From Solirubrobacter deserti (lineage in GTDB: Bacteria > Actinomycetota > Thermoleophilia > Solirubrobacterales > Solirubrobacteraceae), in the NCBI RefSeq assembly GCF_003344625.1, contig NZ_QPKJ02000003.1:124001-188000 (forward strand): DNA of 64,000 bases, read 5' to 3'. The stretch's first letter is position 1, and each line of letters opens with the position of its first letter. The notes beneath the pieces are model-generated. The model saw only the letters and a list, made by a program, of their open reading frames with translations, did not search any database and had not been told where the DNA came from. The translations under genes were made by a program, and so were the position numbers. Below, in pieces: positions 16,624 through 25,800 of this stretch.

Positions 16624-17249
16624 TGAGCTGGAACCTCTACCACGGTCGCGCGGTGGATCCCGCCGGACGGTCGTTGCTGAATGAGTTTGCCGCGGCGCTG
16701 GACGGTTGGGACTGGGACGTCGCGTTGCTGCAGGAAGTACCGCCGTGGTGGCCGCCGCTGCTGGGACGCGCGAGCGGCGCCTGCGCCCGATGGGTGCTGA
16801 CGTCGCGCAACTTCGGGTTGGGCGTGCGGCGGGCGGTCTCGGCGCGCAACCCCGACCTGCTGAAGGCCAACGGCGGGGGCTGCAACGCGATCCTCGTGCG
16901 GGGGCGGGTGCAGGAGCATCGTGTCGTCCGTCTGACGTGGTGGCCGGAGCGGCGCTGGGCGCACGGCGTGCGGGTCGGACCGTGGTGGGTGGTGAACCTG
17001 CACGCGTCCACGCACCGCGACGTGTGGGCCGCGCGGGACGTGGCGCGGGCGGCGCGCGCGTGGCCGGTCGAGGCGCCGCTGCTGTTCGGCGGGGACCTGA
17101 ACCTCAAGCGCCCTGCGCTGCCCGGGCTCGTGCATCTCGGCGGCAACCACGTCGACCACTTCTTTGCCCGCGGTGCAGCCGGCTCGGGGTTCGAGGTGCT
17201 CGACCGCGGGTCGCTGTCGGACCACCCGCCGATCCGGGTCACCCTCTGA
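16614..17249 (+). CDS. endonuclease/exonuclease/phosphatase (EEP) family protein
   Basis: 211 residues from a GTG at 16614; a TTG at 16623 is an alternative. Motifs of the metal-dependent EEP fold: LSWNLYHG (Asn), LLQEVP (Glu), VVNLHAS, FGGDLNL (Asp, Asn) and SLSDHPPI (Asp-His). No signal peptide, so it acts in the cytoplasm on a nucleic acid or phosphodiester of unknown identity. It overlaps argF at its 5' end and the SnoaL-like gene by 11 nt at its 3' end. Confidence 0.85.
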   Translation: MRALSWNLYHGRAVDPAGRSLLNEFAAALDGWDWDVALLQEVPPWWPPLLGRASGACARWVLTSRNFGLGVRRAVSARNPDLLKANGGGCNAILVRGRVQEHRVVRLTWWPERRWAHGVRVGPWWVVNLHASTHRDVWAARDVARAARAWPVEAPLLFGGDLNLKRPALPGLVHLGGNHVDHFFARGAAGSGFEVLDRGSLSDHPPIRVTL

Positions 17250-17715
17250 GGCCGAACCCCCGCAGCATCAGCATCGCCCGCTCCCCCGCCGTGCCGGGCT
17301 TGGGCAGCACGCCGAGGTCCATCGCGGCGGAGTAGACGTCGAAGAACGCGCGGATGCGGAAGAAGCGCCCGTCCTGCAGCTCCGCGTAGACGACCGCGTG
17401 GACCTCGAGCGCCTTCTTGGTCGGGTGGATGCGCCCGATCTCGCCCAGGTGCGTGCCGAGGATGCGGCACGGCGCGGCGGCGAACGTGCCGTCGGTCAGG
17501 CGGTTGCCGGTGCTGTTCACGCGCGCGTCCGGCAGCGCCTTCCACAGCTGGCGCGCATGCTTCGCGAGCCTGCGCGTCCCGATCAACGGCTCCTCCGTGA
17601 GCGGGTCCTCGTAGTGGACGTCCGGGTTGCAGATGGATTCGAACCCACGCGGATCGCGGCCGGACCAGGCGCGATCCCACGCGTCGAAGAGCTCGTCGAC
17701 GTCCACGGCCGCCAT
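17239..17715 (-). CDS. SnoaL-like / nuclear transport factor 2 fold protein
   Basis: 158 residues. The start VDELFDAWDRAWSGRDPRGFESICNPDVHYEDPL is the usual SnoaL cone: helix, then the strand with Tyr-Glu-Asp. LWKALPDARV and a RFFRIRAFFD strand complete the fold. Relatives include polyketide cyclases, but most members are uncharacterised small-molecule-binding proteins. The start is 14 nt from the divergent broken MFS gene. Confidence 0.8.
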   Translation of the reverse strand: MAAVDVDELFDAWDRAWSGRDPRGFESICNPDVHYEDPLTEEPLIGTRRLAKHARQLWKALPDARVNSTGNRLTDGTFAAAPCRILGTHLGEIGRIHPTKKALEVHAVVYAELQDGRFFRIRAFFDVYSAAMDLGVLPKPGTAGERAMLMLRGFGLRG

Positions 17716-17729
17716 GATGGCTGACCGCG

Positions 17730-18744
17730 ATGCTGGGCGTGCTGCGTGAGCGGGAGTTCCGCCTGCTGTGGTTGGGGCAGAGCGCGTCGACCGTCGGCGA
17801 CCGGCTCGTGTTCGTCGCGCTCGCGCTGTTCGTGACCGAGCTCGGGACGCCGACCGACGTCGGCTACGTACTGGCCGCCTACACGGTCTCGCTGGTGCTG
17901 TGCCTGACGTTCGGCGGCGTCTGGGCCGACCGGCTGCCCCGGCACCGGCTCATGCTCGTGACGGACCTGATCCGCGGCGGCGTGCACGCGCTGCTCGCGG
18001 TCCTGATCTTCACCGGCGTCGTCGAGGTCTGGATGATCGTCGTGATCGAGATCGTGTTCGGCGCCGCCGAGGCGTTCTTCCGGCCCGCCATGACGGGGTT
18101 GGTGCCCCAGACGGTCAGCGAGGAACGCGTCCAGGAGGCGAACTCGGCGATCGCGGTCGTCAACACCGTCGCCGAGTTCGCCGGGCCGGCGCTGGCGACG
18201 CTGCTCGTGCTCGGCGTCGGCGCGGGGTGGGCGTTCGCGCTGGACGCGGCGACGTTCGTGGTCTCCGCGTGGTTTCTGGCCCGCATCCGGCCGCGGGCGC
18301 GCGGCGAGATCGCGGCGCCGTCGGGCTCGGTGGTGCGCGACCTGCGCGAGGGCTGGGACGAGTTCCGTGCCCACGCGTGGGTCTGGGGCGTCGTCGCCAT
18401 CTTCAGGCCTGCCGGTCCTCGTGCTCGTGGCGTGGTTCTTCGTGGCGGGCGTCGGCCTGGCGCTGTTCGACGTCTGGTGGCACACCGCGCTCCAGCAGCG
18501 CATCCCGGCGCACGCGCTCTCGCGGGTCAGCTCCTACGACTGGATGGGCTCGCTGGCGCTGCTCCCGCTCGGCTACCTGCTCGCGGGGCCGCTCGGCGAG
18601 GCGGTCGGCAACACGCAGGTGCTGATCGCCGGCGGCGCCGCGGGCTTCGTGTTGGTGCTGCTCGGGCTGACGATCCCGGACGTCTGGCGCCTCCGCGCGC
18701 TCGACGCTAGCGTTGCAAGCAGTGGCATCGGTCAGCGTCCGTGA
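17730..18744 (+). pseudogene. MFS transporter, internally deleted and frameshifted
   Basis: The first frame reads a normal MFS N-half from the ATG at 17730 (LREREFRLLWLGQSASTVGDRLVFVAL) through helix 6 and the central loop to VWGVVAIF near 18404, then turns into Arg/Gly/Ala-rich nonsense that ends at 18710. The family's C-terminal half resumes at about 18405 in another frame (LPVLVLVAWFFVAGVGLALFD) and runs to 18744. The total coding is about 340 residues, where about 400-420 is normal, so roughly 60-80 residues (helices 7-9) are missing as well as the frame. It is most likely a dead drug or metabolite exporter. Confidence 0.75.
18708..18713 (+). promoter_or_regulatory. -10 element TAGCGT for the antitoxin gene (leaderless candidate)
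   Basis: TAGCGT ends 8 nt before the GTG at 18722, inside the tail of the broken MFS gene. Confidence 0.45.
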
Positions 18745-18964
18745 TCACGACGACGACGTCCGGCAGCGGTTGCGGGTCCGCGCCGCGCGCAACGGCCGCT
18801 CGATGGAGGCCGAGATCCGCGCGATCCTCACCGACGCCGTGAGCGAGCCGCCGTCGGCGGACCTGTTCTCGACGCTGCTGGACCGCTTCAGCGCCGCCGG
18901 CGGCGTCGACCTACCCGCCGCCGCGCGCACGGAGCCCGCGCGGGCCGCCGACTTCTCCGCGTGA
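18722..18964 (+). CDS. FitA-like ribbon-helix-helix antitoxin
   Basis: 80 residues from a GTG at 18722; a TTG at 18713 would add three. ASVSVRDHDDDVRQRLRVRAARNGRSMEAEIRAIL is a ribbon-helix-helix DNA-binding domain of the FitA/VapB type, which binds its own promoter and, through its C-terminal tail, the toxin. The tail (residues 45-80) is intact and ends RAADFSA. It overlaps the PIN toxin gene by 4 nt (GTGA), the standard two-gene arrangement. The toxin is frameshifted, so this may be an orphaned antitoxin. Confidence 0.85.
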   Translation: MASVSVRDHDDDVRQRLRVRAARNGRSMEAEIRAILTDAVSEPPSADLFSTLLDRFSAAGGVDLPAAARTEPARAADFSA

Positions 18965-19387
18965 TCGTCCTCGACACGAACGTCGTGTCGGAGCTGATGC
19001 GCCCGGCGCCGGCGCCCCAGGTGGTCGCGTGGCTGCGCGGTCGAGCTGAGCCGCTGGCGACGACCGCGGTCACGGTCGCCGAGCTCCGGTACGGGCTGGA
19101 GCGGCTTGCCTTCGGGACGGCGCGCGACGCAGCTGCAACGGCTCGCCGACGAGACCCTCGGCGCGTTCGCCGAGCAGATCCTGCCCTTCGACGCGGCCGC
19201 CGCCGCTCGCTACGGACCGCTCGTCGGCGAGCGCGAGCGTGCGGGCCGGCTGATCGCCGCCCTCGACGCGCAGATCGCGGCGATCTGCGTCGCCCACCGA
19301 GCCACGCTCGCGACCCGCAACCCCCTCGCGGGCTTCGCGGACGTGGGCGTCGAGCTCGTGGACCCGTCCGTCCGATTGCCCGATTGA
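18961..19387 (+). pseudogene. PIN-domain toxin (VapC/FitB type), frameshifted
   Basis: Frame 1 encodes the N-terminus IVLDTNVVSELMRPAP and VTVAELRYGLERL, holding the first Asp and the Glu of the RNase site. At 19106-19107 one extra T (CTTGCC where CTGCCT would keep frame) shifts the reading, and the rest continues in the next frame as PSGRRATQLQRL, ...FDAAAAARYG, AALDAQIAAIC (acidic residue) and LATRN, ending at 19387. Joined, the two parts give a full-length toxin of about 140 residues with all active-site acids. A single-base error in the assembly would look the same. Confidence 0.75.
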
Positions 19388-19447
19388 CTGCCCTCCGGGG
19401 TCGCGATCACAGACCTTTGGTGCTTGCGCGGGCCTCCGCGGGCGGGC

Positions 19448-19453
19448 TAGGGT
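19448..19453 (+). promoter_or_regulatory. promoter of the first beta-helix gene: TTGCGC - 18 nt - TAGGGT
   Basis: TAGGGT (-10) ends 9 nt before the ATG at 19463, with TTGCGC at 19424-19429 as -35 at 18-nt spacing. No Shine-Dalgarno is visible, so the mRNA may be leaderless. The same TAGGGT precedes the fourth paralogue at 27178. Confidence 0.5.
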
Positions 19454-19462
19454 CGCCAGCAG

Positions 19463-21121
19463 ATGAAGCTTCGTGTGGCGACGCTCGCGGTGGCCGCGAG
19501 CCTGGTCGTGGCCTCTCCCGCCGCGGCTGACACCTTCACCGTCACGGGCTTCGGTGACGGCAGCGGTTCCTGCGCACCGAACGGCCCGACCGGCATCTGG
19601 GCCTGCACGACGCTGCGCGCGGCGGTCGACCAGGCGAGCGCGATCACCGGCGAGGACACGATCTCGCTCGGCGCGGGCGAGTACAGCGTCAATGCCGGCG
19701 ACCTGGAGTTGGCCGGCAGCATCCAGATCGCCGGCGCCGGCCCACGTCAGACCACCGTGCGGTCGGTCGACAGCCCCCAGCCGGTCTTCACCGCCGGAGG
19801 CGGCGCCGACGTCACGCTCGCGCTGATGACCATCCGCGGCGGCACGAACGGCATCTCGATCGTCGGCGGCGCCGAAGTCGGCATGACCTTCACCCGGGTC
19901 ACCGCCGCGACGGGCACCGCCGGGATCCTCAACGCGGGCACCGTGGTCGTCACGAACAGCTTGATCGACGGCAACAACGGCGCGGGCATCCGCAACGCCG
20001 GCATCGACGGACAGCCGGCGGACGTCACCGTGGGTAACTCGACGGTCGCCCTCAACTCCGGCGCCGGGATTGCGTCGGTCGGCACGAGCGAGAACAACGT
20101 CAGCCTGCTGCACGCCACGGTGGCCCGCAACGCCGCGGCCGGCCTGAGCTTCAGCAGCCCACAGGACGCGCTCGCCAGCGGCTCGATCATCGCGTTCAAT
20201 GGCGGCGGCACCAACTGCGCGGGCGGCCCGCTGACCGGCGAGCACAACGTCGAGGACACCACCAGCTGCGCGCTCGCTCCGGGGCAGAACCAGTCCGTCA
20301 CCGACCCCAGGCTGGCCGCGACGACCAGCGACCAAGGCGGCTACACCGACGTCCTCGCCATCGCCGCCGGCAGCCCGGCGATCGACTACGTCAACCCGTG
20401 CGTGATCCAGATCGACCAGCGCCCGTTCACGCGCGTTCCGTCGCTCAGCGGCCCATGCGACGCCGGCGCCTACGAGCTGTCCGGCACCGATCCCGGCTTC
20501 CCGCAGGACCCGCCCCCGGACCCGACGCCGACGCCCACGCCTCCGCCTCAACCGCCCACGCCCACGCCGGCGCCGGGCCCCGAGCCGACGCCCGCACCGA
20601 ACCAGACTGCGGTGGTGCGCGAGGTGCGCGGCACGGTGAAGGTGCAGCTGCCGGGAACGAAGACGTTCGTGGACGTGGACGCCGCGCGCGGTATCCCGAT
20701 GGGCTCGACGATCGACACGCGCAAGGGCGCGGTCGAGCTCACGTCGGTGCCGAGGGCGGGCGCGCCGCCCGAGAAGGCGACGTTCTACGACGGCCTGTTC
20801 AAGGTGACCCAGCGCGCCGGAATCACGGACCTGGCGCTGGTCGAGGAGCTCGACTGCGGCAAGGGCAAGCGCGCGTCGGCGAGCCAGAAGGGCAAGAAGC
20901 CGAAGTCGCGCAAGCTGTGGGGGGACGGCAAGGGGGCGTTCCGGACGAGCGGGCGCTACAGCGCGGCGACCGTGCGCGGCACGAAGTGGCTGGTGCAGGA
21001 CACGTGCACGACGACCACGGTGCGCGTGACGCAGGGCAGCGTGCTCGTGCAGGACAAGGTCAAGAAGAAGCGGATCGTGCTGCGGGCGCCCAAGACCTAC
21101 GTGGCCAGGGCGAAGAAGTAG
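19463..21121 (+). CDS. secreted beta-helix protein with Pro/Thr linker and FecR-like C-terminal domain (paralogue 1)
   Basis: 552 residues. Signal peptide 1-22 (ASPAAA); a short ACTTLRAAVDQA motif near residue 50, typical of CSLREA-type surface proteins; a right-handed beta-helix (about 60-290) rich in Gly/Asn turns (IDGNNGAGIRN); and the closing SPAIDYVN...CDAGAYEL segment (about 297-337), which resembles a choice-of-anchor Q module. A Pro/Thr linker (346-380) leads to a FecR-like beta domain (381-552) that ends in a basic tail with LWGDGKGAFRTSG. It is likely cell-wall associated. The next paralogue starts directly after its stop. Confidence 0.85.
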   Translation: MKLRVATLAVAASLVVASPAAADTFTVTGFGDGSGSCAPNGPTGIWACTTLRAAVDQASAITGEDTISLGAGEYSVNAGDLELAGSIQIAGAGPRQTTVRSVDSPQPVFTAGGGADVTLALMTIRGGTNGISIVGGAEVGMTFTRVTAATGTAGILNAGTVVVTNSLIDGNNGAGIRNAGIDGQPADVTVGNSTVALNSGAGIASVGTSENNVSLLHATVARNAAAGLSFSSPQDALASGSIIAFNGGGTNCAGGPLTGEHNVEDTTSCALAPGQNQSVTDPRLAATTSDQGGYTDVLAIAAGSPAIDYVNPCVIQIDQRPFTRVPSLSGPCDAGAYELSGTDPGFPQDPPPDPTPTPTPPPQPPTPTPAPGPEPTPAPNQTAVVREVRGTVKVQLPGTKTFVDVDAARGIPMGSTIDTRKGAVELTSVPRAGAPPEKATFYDGLFKVTQRAGITDLALVEELDCGKGKRASASQKGKKPKSRKLWGDGKGAFRTSGRYSAATVRGTKWLVQDTCTTTTVRVTQGSVLVQDKVKKKRIVLRAPKTYVARAKK

Positions 21122-22837
21122 GTGCGGCGGCTGGCGATCGCGGCGTTCGGCGCGCTGGCCTTCAGCGCTGCGCCGGCGCACGCCGCGACGTTCCAGGTCA
21201 CGACGCCGCAGGACCTGCAGACGCCGTGCACGCCGTCCGAGTGCTCGTTGCGCGCGGCGGTGTCCGCGGCGTTGGCCAACGGGGCCGGCGAGGACGACGT
21301 GGTCAACGTGCCGGCGGGTGAGTACGCGGTCAGCGGAGGGCTCAACCTGAACGGCACCCCGGCCGTGCGGATCACGATCGCCGGCGCCGGGGCGAACGCC
21401 ACGATCATCCGGCCGACGGGTGCGACGCGCGTACTCACCGTGGGAGCCGGTGCCTCGATCGCCGTCCAGGACGTCACGCTGCGCGACGGAGTCGCGAGCG
21501 ACACCGGCGGCGGCAACGTGCGCGTCGAGAACACCGGCTCGCTGCGGCTCCTGCGCACCCGGGTGACGAACGGCAGCGCGCCCCAGGGCGGCGGCATCCT
21601 CGCGGGCGGCAACCAGCTCAGCATTGTCGCGAGTCTCATCGACGGCAATCGGACGGTCGGCACGGGGCAGGCGAATGGCGGCGGCATCTACGCCTCCGGC
21701 AACACGACCACGCTCCAGCTGTCCGTCCAGGACTCCACGATCACCGACAACGAGGCCGTCAACGGCGGCGGGCTGTACGTGACGAGCAACGTCGCGACGG
21801 CGCTGCGGGGCGTGACGCTCGCGCGCAACCGGGCGAGGGCGTTCGGCAACGCGGGCGGCATCTTCGCCAACGGCAGCGGCGGCGTCCGCTTCGAAGGCTC
21901 GATCATCGCCGGCAACACCATGCCGGCGGCCAGCACCGCCACGCCGGTGCCGTCGAACTGCGGCATCTCGCCGCCACCGGTCGACGAGGGCGGGAACCTG
22001 GACAGCGGCACGAACTGCGGCGTCGCGGGCCACACGAACACCGACCCGAAGCTCGCCGCCGCGCTGGACACCAGCGCGCCGCCCGTCCTGGCGATCGCGG
22101 CCGACAGCCCGGCGCGCGACATCGCACCGTGCGGTACGCGGACGTTCGACCAGCGCGGCGTGCTGCGTCCGCAGGGCCTCGCCTGCGACGCGGGCGCGTA
22201 CGAGTACGCCGAGCCGGTGGTCGAGCCGCCGCCGGACCCGACGCCCACAGCCACGCCGCCGCCCGGCCCCACCGCCACGCCCACCCCCACGGTCACGCCG
22301 GTTCCGACGCCGGTCGTCAACCGCACGATCGTCGTCGGCCCCACCCGCGGCACGGTCAAGGTCAAGCTGCCTGGCGCGAATCGCTACCTCGACCTCGACG
22401 CGACCCGCGGCATCCCGGTCGGCTCGACCGTGGACACGCGCAAGGGCCGCGTCACGCTCACCTCGATCCCCAGGCCGGGCGCGCCGCCCGAGACCGCCGT
22501 CTTCTACGACGGCCTGTTCCGCGTCACCCAGTCGCGCGGGATCACGAACCTGACGCTCACGGAACCGCTCGCCCGCTGCCCGCGCAACGCCCGCGCGAGC
22601 GCCGCCGCCGCCAAGGCGAAGAAGCGTCGCCTGTGGGGTGACGGCAAGGGCGCGTTCCGCACGTCCGGCAAGTACAGCGCCGCCACCGTCCGCGGCACCA
22701 AGTGGCTGGTCGAGGACTCCTGCGCCGGGACCCTCACGCGTGTGACCCAGGGCAGCGTGCGCGTCCGCGACAATGTCCGCAAGCGGACAATCGTCGTCCG
22801 GCCCGGGAAACCCTACACGGCGCGACCTAGACCCTAG
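21122..22837 (+). CDS. secreted beta-helix protein with FecR-like C-terminal domain (paralogue 2)
   Basis: 571 residues from a GTG abutting the previous stop (TAG then GTG), so it is co-transcribed with paralogue 1. Signal peptide 1-21 (AAPAHA), ECSLRAAVSAA motif, beta-helix (about 50-310) with repeated NGGGIYASGN-type turns, and CDAGAYEY near 356. The Pro/Thr linker (365-397) separates it from the FecR-like domain (398-571). The C-terminal domain matches those of paralogues 3 and 4 more closely than that of paralogue 1. No enzyme active site is evident. A surface adhesin or polysaccharide-binding role is inferred from architecture only. Confidence 0.85.
   Translation: MRRLAIAAFGALAFSAAPAHAATFQVTTPQDLQTPCTPSECSLRAAVSAALANGAGEDDVVNVPAGEYAVSGGLNLNGTPAVRITIAGAGANATIIRPTGATRVLTVGAGASIAVQDVTLRDGVASDTGGGNVRVENTGSLRLLRTRVTNGSAPQGGGILAGGNQLSIVASLIDGNRTVGTGQANGGGIYASGNTTTLQLSVQDSTITDNEAVNGGGLYVTSNVATALRGVTLARNRARAFGNAGGIFANGSGGVRFEGSIIAGNTMPAASTATPVPSNCGISPPPVDEGGNLDSGTNCGVAGHTNTDPKLAAALDTSAPPVLAIAADSPARDIAPCGTRTFDQRGVLRPQGLACDAGAYEYAEPVVEPPPDPTPTATPPPGPTATPTPTVTPVPTPVVNRTIVVGPTRGTVKVKLPGANRYLDLDATRGIPVGSTVDTRKGRVTLTSIPRPGAPPETAVFYDGLFRVTQSRGITNLTLTEPLARCPRNARASAAAAKAKKRRLWGDGKGAFRTSGKYSAATVRGTKWLVEDSCAGTLTRVTQGSVRVRDNVRKRTIVVRPGKPYTARPRP
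22640..22683 (+). repeat. 44-nt sequence identical in three paralogues, copy 1
   Basis: This stretch of paralogue 2 is identical at the base level to 26936-26979 and 30211-30254 and encodes the DGKGAFRTSGKYSAA core of the FecR-like tail. Paralogue 1 has a diverged version at 20924-20967. Confidence 0.85.
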
Positions 22838-22863
22838 GTCAGGCGGAACCGGTCCTGCCCGGC

Positions 22864-22869
22864 TAGCCT
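22864..22869 (+). promoter_or_regulatory. -10 element TAGCCT for paralogue 3 (leaderless candidate)
   Basis: TAGCCT ends 10 nt before the GTG at 22880, in the 42-nt gap after paralogue 2. No clear -35 hexamer was found. Confidence 0.4.
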
Positions 22870-22879
22870 CGGCGCCAAC

Positions 22880-25800
22880 GTGATGCGCCGGACATGGATG
22901 CTCCTGGCCATGGTCGCGGCGCTGGTCTGCGCCCCCGCGGCCCAGGCTGCCGAGTTCGAGGTCAACTCGACCGGGGATGGCGCGGACGCGTCCTGCCCGA
23001 CCACCTGCACGCTGCGCGCGGCGATCGCCGCGGCGGACGCCGCCCCGAACCCGGACCCGGAGATCCCGGACACGATCACGGTTCCCACGGGGACCTACCA
23101 GCTGACGCAGGGCGCGCTGCGGCTGACGACCCCGGTGGCCGTGACCGGCGCGGGCGCCGCCGCGACCCAGATCGTCGCCCGCGCGTCCGGCGGCGCGCGC
23201 GTGGTCGAAGTCGTGAGCACGAGCGCCACGCTCACCGGCATCGCGCTCCAGGGCGGGACCGCGCTCGGCCCGAACGGGCCGCACGGCGGCGCGCTGATGG
23301 CGCAGTCGAGCACGGTCGTCCTCAACCGCGTCCACGTCTCCGGCGGCTCCGCCCTGAGCGGCGGCGGGATCGCGAACCGCAACGGCACGATGACGATCCA
23401 GCACTCGTCGATCGAGGGCAACCGGGCCTCGCAGGGCGGCGGCGACGGTGGCGGCATCATCAACTTCGGCGGCGACGGCGGTGCGCCGGCCCACCTGCTG
23501 GTGCGCGAGTCGACGATCGCGTTCAACACCGCGCGGCTCGCCGGCGGCCTGATCAGCTACCCGAACCCGGCGGACTCGGTGACGCTCGAGGGCGTCACGA
23601 TCGCGCGCAACCAGGGCGGCGACCGCGGCACGGGCGGAGTGCGGATCGACACGCCCTGGCAGGCCAAGTTCACCGTGATCGCGGACAACGTGGCCCAGGG
23701 GCTCCCCTCCGGCTGCACCGGCGTTCCGGCGATCTCGCAGGGTTGGAACGTCGAGAGCGGCAACGAGTGCGGTTTCGCGCAGGAGGTCGACCACCGCTAC
23801 GCGGACGCCAAGCTCGCCGGCGCGCTCGACCTGTGGGGCGGCACGACCCCGAGCCTGCGCCCGGCGAGCGACAGCCCGGCGGTCGACATCGCGATGCCGG
23901 GCAGCGACTGCGCGCCGACCGACCAGCGCGGCTTCCAGCGCCCGCAGGGGCTCATCTGCGACGCGGGCGCGTTCGAGCTCGACTACTGGGCGCGGGTCAC
24001 CGCCGGCCCGCGCGGCGCCATCACCGAAGCGCGGCCCGAGTTCGAGTTCCGCTCCGCGCGCGGCGCGACGAGCTTCGAATGCCGCTTCGAGGCGGCGGCC
24101 GACTGGGCGCCTTGCAGCTCGCCACACCGACCGGCGACCGCCCTGCGCGACGGCGACTACGCCTTCAGCGTGCGAGCCGTCGGCCAGACCGAGACCGCCG
24201 AGCGCGCGTTCACCGTCGACAGCGTGGCGCCCGTCGTGACGATCACCTCCGGCCCGGCGGCGACCAACGCCCAGGAGGCCGAGTTCGCGTTCACGGCATC
24301 CGAGCCGGTGGCGGAGTACCACTGCCGCGTGCTCACGCCCGACAACGGCGACCTTCCGTTCCTGCCCTGCACCTCGCCCTACCGGGTCGACGGCCTCGCG
24401 ACCGGCCGGCACGAGTTCCAGGTCCAGGCCACCGACGCGGCCGGCAGCGACAGCGAGACGGCCACGCGTGAGTTCGTCGTCGACCGCACCCCGCCCGCGA
24501 TGCCCGTGATCCTGCAGCCCGCGAACGAGAGCTACACGAGCGCCACCTCGCTCCAGCTCTCGGGCACCGCCGAGCCGGGCGTGACGCTCCCCATCTCGCT
24601 CGGCCCCGAACTGCTCGCCACCGCCGAGGCCGACGCCCAGGGCGCGTGGACGGCGACCGTGGACATCCCGGAGGGCGACCTCGTCCTGCAAGTACCGGCC
24701 GTGGACGCGGCGGGCAACCGCTCGGACCCCAACTATCTGGTCGTGCACGCCGACCGCACCGCGCCGGAGACGCGGATCGACACGGCGCCGACCGACCCGA
24801 CCAACGACGCGAACCCGTTGTTCACCTACAGCACCCTCGAGCCGGGTTCCACGTTCACGTGCTGGCTGACCGGGCCAGGCGTCACCGAGACCGAGCACCC
24901 GTGCTCCGCCGACGGTCACCCGTACAACGGCTTGCAGAACGGCAGGTACACGTTCCACGTGCGTGCGCGCGACCGCGCCGGCAACGTCGATCAGAGCGCG
25001 GAGAGCCACACCTTCACCATCAACGCGGATCTGCCGGCCGTGCCGGTGGTCACGACGCCGCAGGGGCAGGTCAGCTACTCGAACGGCACCGTGACGTTCC
25101 GTGGCACCGGCGCCAACGGCACGACCGTCTACGCGGCGACGAGCACCAACGTCTTCGGCGGCACCGCGGTCATCGACGGCGAGTGGCACATCGAGTTCGA
25201 GGCCGATCCCGGCGACTACGCCTTCTCGATCTACGCGACCAACGCGGCCGGGCAGTCCGCGGGCGTCGCCCGCAGGATCATCGTCGACAAGACCCCGCCG
25301 ACCGTGGCGCTGGCCGCCCCGCCGCGGTACACGGGCTCGAGCGGCATCCTGTTCGCGCCCGCCTCGCCGGACCCCGAGGCGCGGCTCGAGTGCACGCTCA
25401 ACGGCAACACCGCGTCCTGCACGGACACGTACGACCTGATCGTCGGGCAGACGTACACCTGGGCGCTGCGCGCCGTCGACCGAGCGGGCAACTCGTCGGC
25501 GCCGGTCGGGCGCACGTTCATCTACCGCGGCCCGTTCCAGACGACCGTCAAGTGGGACACCCCGGCGAGCGACAACACGCCGGCGTTCACGCTGACCGGC
25601 GGCACGCAGTACACGTGCTGGATCGACGACGTCGCCGTCCCCTGCGGGCCCGCGTTCACGGCGCCCGCGCTGAGCGACGGCAACCATACGCTGCGGGTGC
25701 GCGGCGCTGACGCCTCCGGCATCGAGGAGGAGGAAGAGCGGACGTTCGCGTTCGACATCGACACGGTCGATCCCGCGCCGCCGACGATCGACTCGCCCCC

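Noticed and set aside
20500-20600. Repetitive CCGACGCCGACGCCC-like DNA, considered as a tandem repeat or CRISPR-like array
   Set aside because: It encodes the Pro/Thr linker of the surface protein; repeats are short, in codon register and without spacers. The same holds at 22215-22310, 26540-26610 and 29820-29890.
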